DNA from: Lutibacter sp.
Lineage (GTDB): Bacteria > Bacteroidota > Bacteroidia > Flavobacteriales > Flavobacteriaceae
DNA length: 7,596 bases
NCBI GenBank assembly: GCA_021647265.1
Contig: JAKIVA010000081.1
Span: forward strand, 1-7,596
Reading direction: 5' to 3'
The first letter of the stretch is position 1. Each line of letters starts with the position of its first letter. Below, in pieces: positions 5,910 through 7,596 of the stretch. The notes under the pieces were generated by a model. The model was given only the letters and a program-made list of their open reading frames with translations. It made no database searches and had not been told where the DNA came from. Made by a program: the position numbers and the translations under genes.

Positions 5910-5917
5910 TATTTTTG
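5910..5917 (+). promoter_or_regulatory. -7 promoter element of glyS, four bases from the start codon
   Basis: TATTTTTG matches TAnnTTTG. The bases CAAA follow, then the ATG at 5922. With the usual start a few bases past the element, the transcript would begin at or within a few bases of the ATG, so glyS mRNA would be leaderless or nearly so. The terminator just upstream means glyS needs a promoter in this short gap, and this is the only TAnnTTTG match in it. There is no clear TTTG -33; that region is the T tract of the terminator. Confidence 0.5.
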
Positions 5918-5921
5918 CAAA

Positions 5922-7463
5922 ATGGCAAATCAAGAAGATAAATTCAAAAAAGTAGTTTCACATGCTAAAGAGTATGGCTATGTGTTTCAATCTAGTGAAA
6001 TATATGACGGTTTAAGTGCGGTTTATGATTACGCCCAAAACGGTGTTGAACTTAAGAAAAATATTAGAGAGTATTGGTGGAAAGCAATGGTGCAAACACA
6101 TGAGAATATTGTGGGTCTTGATGCTGCAATTTTTATGCACCCAACAACTTGGAAAGCATCCGGACATATTGATGCTTTTAACGATCCTCTCATAGATAAT
6201 AAAGATTCTAAAAAAAGATATAGAGCCGATGTTTTAATTGAAGATTATGTTGGAAAATTAGATGCTAAAATTGAAAAAGAAGTAAAAAAAGCGGCAAAAC
6301 GTTTTGGAGATGCTTTTAATAAGGAAGAGTTTTTAGCAACAAATACAAGAGTTATAGGCTACAAAGAAAAAGGAGATGCTATTTTAAAACGAATGGGGCA
6401 ATCTTTAGAAAAAGAAGATTTGGCTGATGTTAAAGCGCTAATTGAAGAGTTAGAAATAGCTTGCCCACTCTCGGGTTCTAAAAACTGGACAGATGTTAAA
6501 CAATTTAATTTAATGTTTGGCACAAAATTAGGAGCCTCAGCTGATACAGCAATGGATTTATATCTACGTCCTGAAACAGCTCAAGGAATTTTTGTAAACT
6601 TTTCAAATGTACAAAAAACAGGAAGGATGAAAATTCCTTTTGGAATTGCACAAACAGGAAAAGCTTTTAGAAACGAAATTGTTGCGCGTCAATTCATTTT
6701 TAGAATGCGAGAATTTGAACAAATGGAAATGCAATTTTTTGTACGCCCAGGCACTCAAAAACAGTGGTATGAAAAATGGAAAGAAACACGGTTAAAATGG
6801 CATTTATCACTAGGAATGGGAGAAGAAAATTACCGTTTCCACGACCATGAGAAATTAGCACATTATGCTGATGCAGCTTCAGATATTGAATTTAAATTTC
6901 CTTTTGGTTTTAAAGAGTTAGAAGGGATTCATTCACGTACAGATTTTGATTTATCGAGCCATGAAAAATATTCAGGAAAAAAATTACAATATTTTGACCC
7001 TGAAATTAATGAACATTATATACCGTATGTAGTTGAAACTTCAATTGGATTGGATAGAATGTTTTTAGCAGTTTTCTCTAATTCATTACAAGAAGAAACA
7101 TTAGAAAACGGAACCACACGTACGGTATTAAAATTGCCATCAGTATTGGCACCAACAAAAGCCGCTATTCTACCATTGGTTAAGAAAGATGGATTGCCAG
7201 AGATTGCTCGTAAAATTTTAGAAGATTTAAAATGGGATTTCAATGTTGCTTACGATGAAAAAGATGCTGTTGGAAGACGTTATAGAAGACAAGATGCTGC
7301 AGGAACACCATTTTGTATTACCGTAGACCACGATACTTTAAATGATGATTCTGTAACAATTCGTTATAGAGATACAATGGAGCAAAAAAGAGTAAAAATT
7401 AAGGATCTTCGTTCAATTATTAAAGAAGAGGTTGAAATTAAGAATTGGCTAATGAAAATGTAA
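5922..7463 (+). CDS. glyS: Glycine--tRNA ligase (single-chain, alpha2 type)
   Basis: Complete 513-residue class II aminoacyl-tRNA synthetase that charges tRNA-Gly with glycine using ATP; it acts as a cytosolic homodimer. It is the eukaryote/archaea-like alpha2 type, not the alpha2-beta2 enzyme of E. coli. The N-terminus FQSSEIYDGLSAVYDYAQNG (22-41) is the family's start of the catalytic domain. RPETAQGIFVNF (216-227) lies in the catalytic core. Motif 2 is F249-RNE with the strand FIFRMREFEQMEMQFF (258-273). EGIHSRTDFDL (334-344) is the glycine-pocket region, and motif 3 is IGLDRMFLAV (375-384). Residues about 405-513 form the anticodon-binding domain (APTKAAILPL, YDEKDAVGRRYRRQDAAGTPF). All key residues are present and the length is normal. 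The ATG fits family alignments from memory (MANQEDKFKK), which makes the very short leader noteworthy. It should be essential. Confidence 0.97.
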   Translation: MANQEDKFKKVVSHAKEYGYVFQSSEIYDGLSAVYDYAQNGVELKKNIREYWWKAMVQTHENIVGLDAAIFMHPTTWKASGHIDAFNDPLIDNKDSKKRYRADVLIEDYVGKLDAKIEKEVKKAAKRFGDAFNKEEFLATNTRVIGYKEKGDAILKRMGQSLEKEDLADVKALIEELEIACPLSGSKNWTDVKQFNLMFGTKLGASADTAMDLYLRPETAQGIFVNFSNVQKTGRMKIPFGIAQTGKAFRNEIVARQFIFRMREFEQMEMQFFVRPGTQKQWYEKWKETRLKWHLSLGMGEENYRFHDHEKLAHYADAASDIEFKFPFGFKELEGIHSRTDFDLSSHEKYSGKKLQYFDPEINEHYIPYVVETSIGLDRMFLAVFSNSLQEETLENGTTRTVLKLPSVLAPTKAAILPLVKKDGLPEIARKILEDLKWDFNVAYDEKDAVGRRYRRQDAAGTPFCITVDHDTLNDDSVTIRYRDTMEQKRVKIKDLRSIIKEEVEIKNWLMKM

Positions 7464-7596
7464 TTCTTATTAAATAGTCAAACCTTAAAAAGCCCAATAT
7501 TTTGAGATTTTATTTTTTTGAGAAACAGTATCCAAAAATTTAAGATATGAAATAGTTCAAAAAGAATTTGCTCTTTAATTCTATTGAGCATTTTCT

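Noticed and set aside
7016..7243. 75-codon minus-strand open frame inside glyS
   Set aside because: It is antisense to the conserved motif 3 and anticodon-binding region of glyS; coding on that strand is not supported.
7478..7591. 37-codon minus-strand frame at the right edge (begins MLNRIKEQIL, ends GLFKV)
   Set aside because: The frame could continue beyond the window or start at the ATG at 7591. Its Ile/Leu/Phe/Lys/Asn-rich content is what random A+T-rich DNA gives, and I recognise no family. It cannot be supported without flanking sequence.
7563..7596. Possible terminator after glyS (TGCTC...GAGCA followed by TTTTCT)
   Set aside because: The stem has only five base pairs with a 12-base loop, and it competes with an overlapping AGAATT/AATTCT pairing. 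It is about 100 bases past the stop, so it is too weak to call.

Overview
The window looks like chromosome of a flavobacterium (Bacteroidota, class Flavobacteriia). It is strongly A+T-rich. Shine-Dalgarno sequences are lacking, and several leader regions carry the Bacteroidota -7 promoter element TAnnTTTG. The encoded proteins are also typical of that group: a single-chain (alpha2, eukaryote-like) glycyl-tRNA synthetase, an Ig-like lipoprotein and a small outer-membrane beta-barrel. I cannot assign a genus.

Left edge (1-292): the outer end of an insertion sequence, probably IS3 family, points leftward out of the window with the first 22 codons of its transposase. It abuts the last 54 codons of a CPA1/NhaP-type sodium/proton antiporter. 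The simplest reading is an antiporter gene disrupted by the element, with its 5' part lying outside the window or lost.

Region 338-1483 (+) is a complete PLP-dependent trans-sulfuration enzyme (cystathionine gamma-synthase/gamma-lyase type). Its 3' end overlaps by 9 bases the convergent end of a leftward run of three genes (4700 down to 1475). These encode a ComF-family phosphoribosyltransferase-like protein, a large Ig-like lipoprotein and a signal-peptide-bearing outer-membrane beta-barrel protein that appears to start with TTG. The last two suggest a job in the envelope, but neither has a function I can name with confidence.

The 228-base divergent gap (4701-4928) holds a near-perfect 22-bp tandem duplication and promoter-like elements on both strands. 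Rightward from it runs a membrane-anchored coiled-coil protein of unknown function (4929-5813), closed by a clear intrinsic terminator (5854-5892). Next comes glyS (5922-7463), whose -7 element sits only four bases before the start codon, so its mRNA may be leaderless. The last 133 bases hold no feature I can support.

Most of the window is ordinary core-genome content. The points worth a second look are the IS/antiporter junction, the tandem repeat in the divergent promoter, the leaderless geometry of glyS, the TTG start, and the uncharacterised envelope genes. I see no CRISPR array, tRNA, rRNA, prophage or defence system, and no convincing new multi-gene system.
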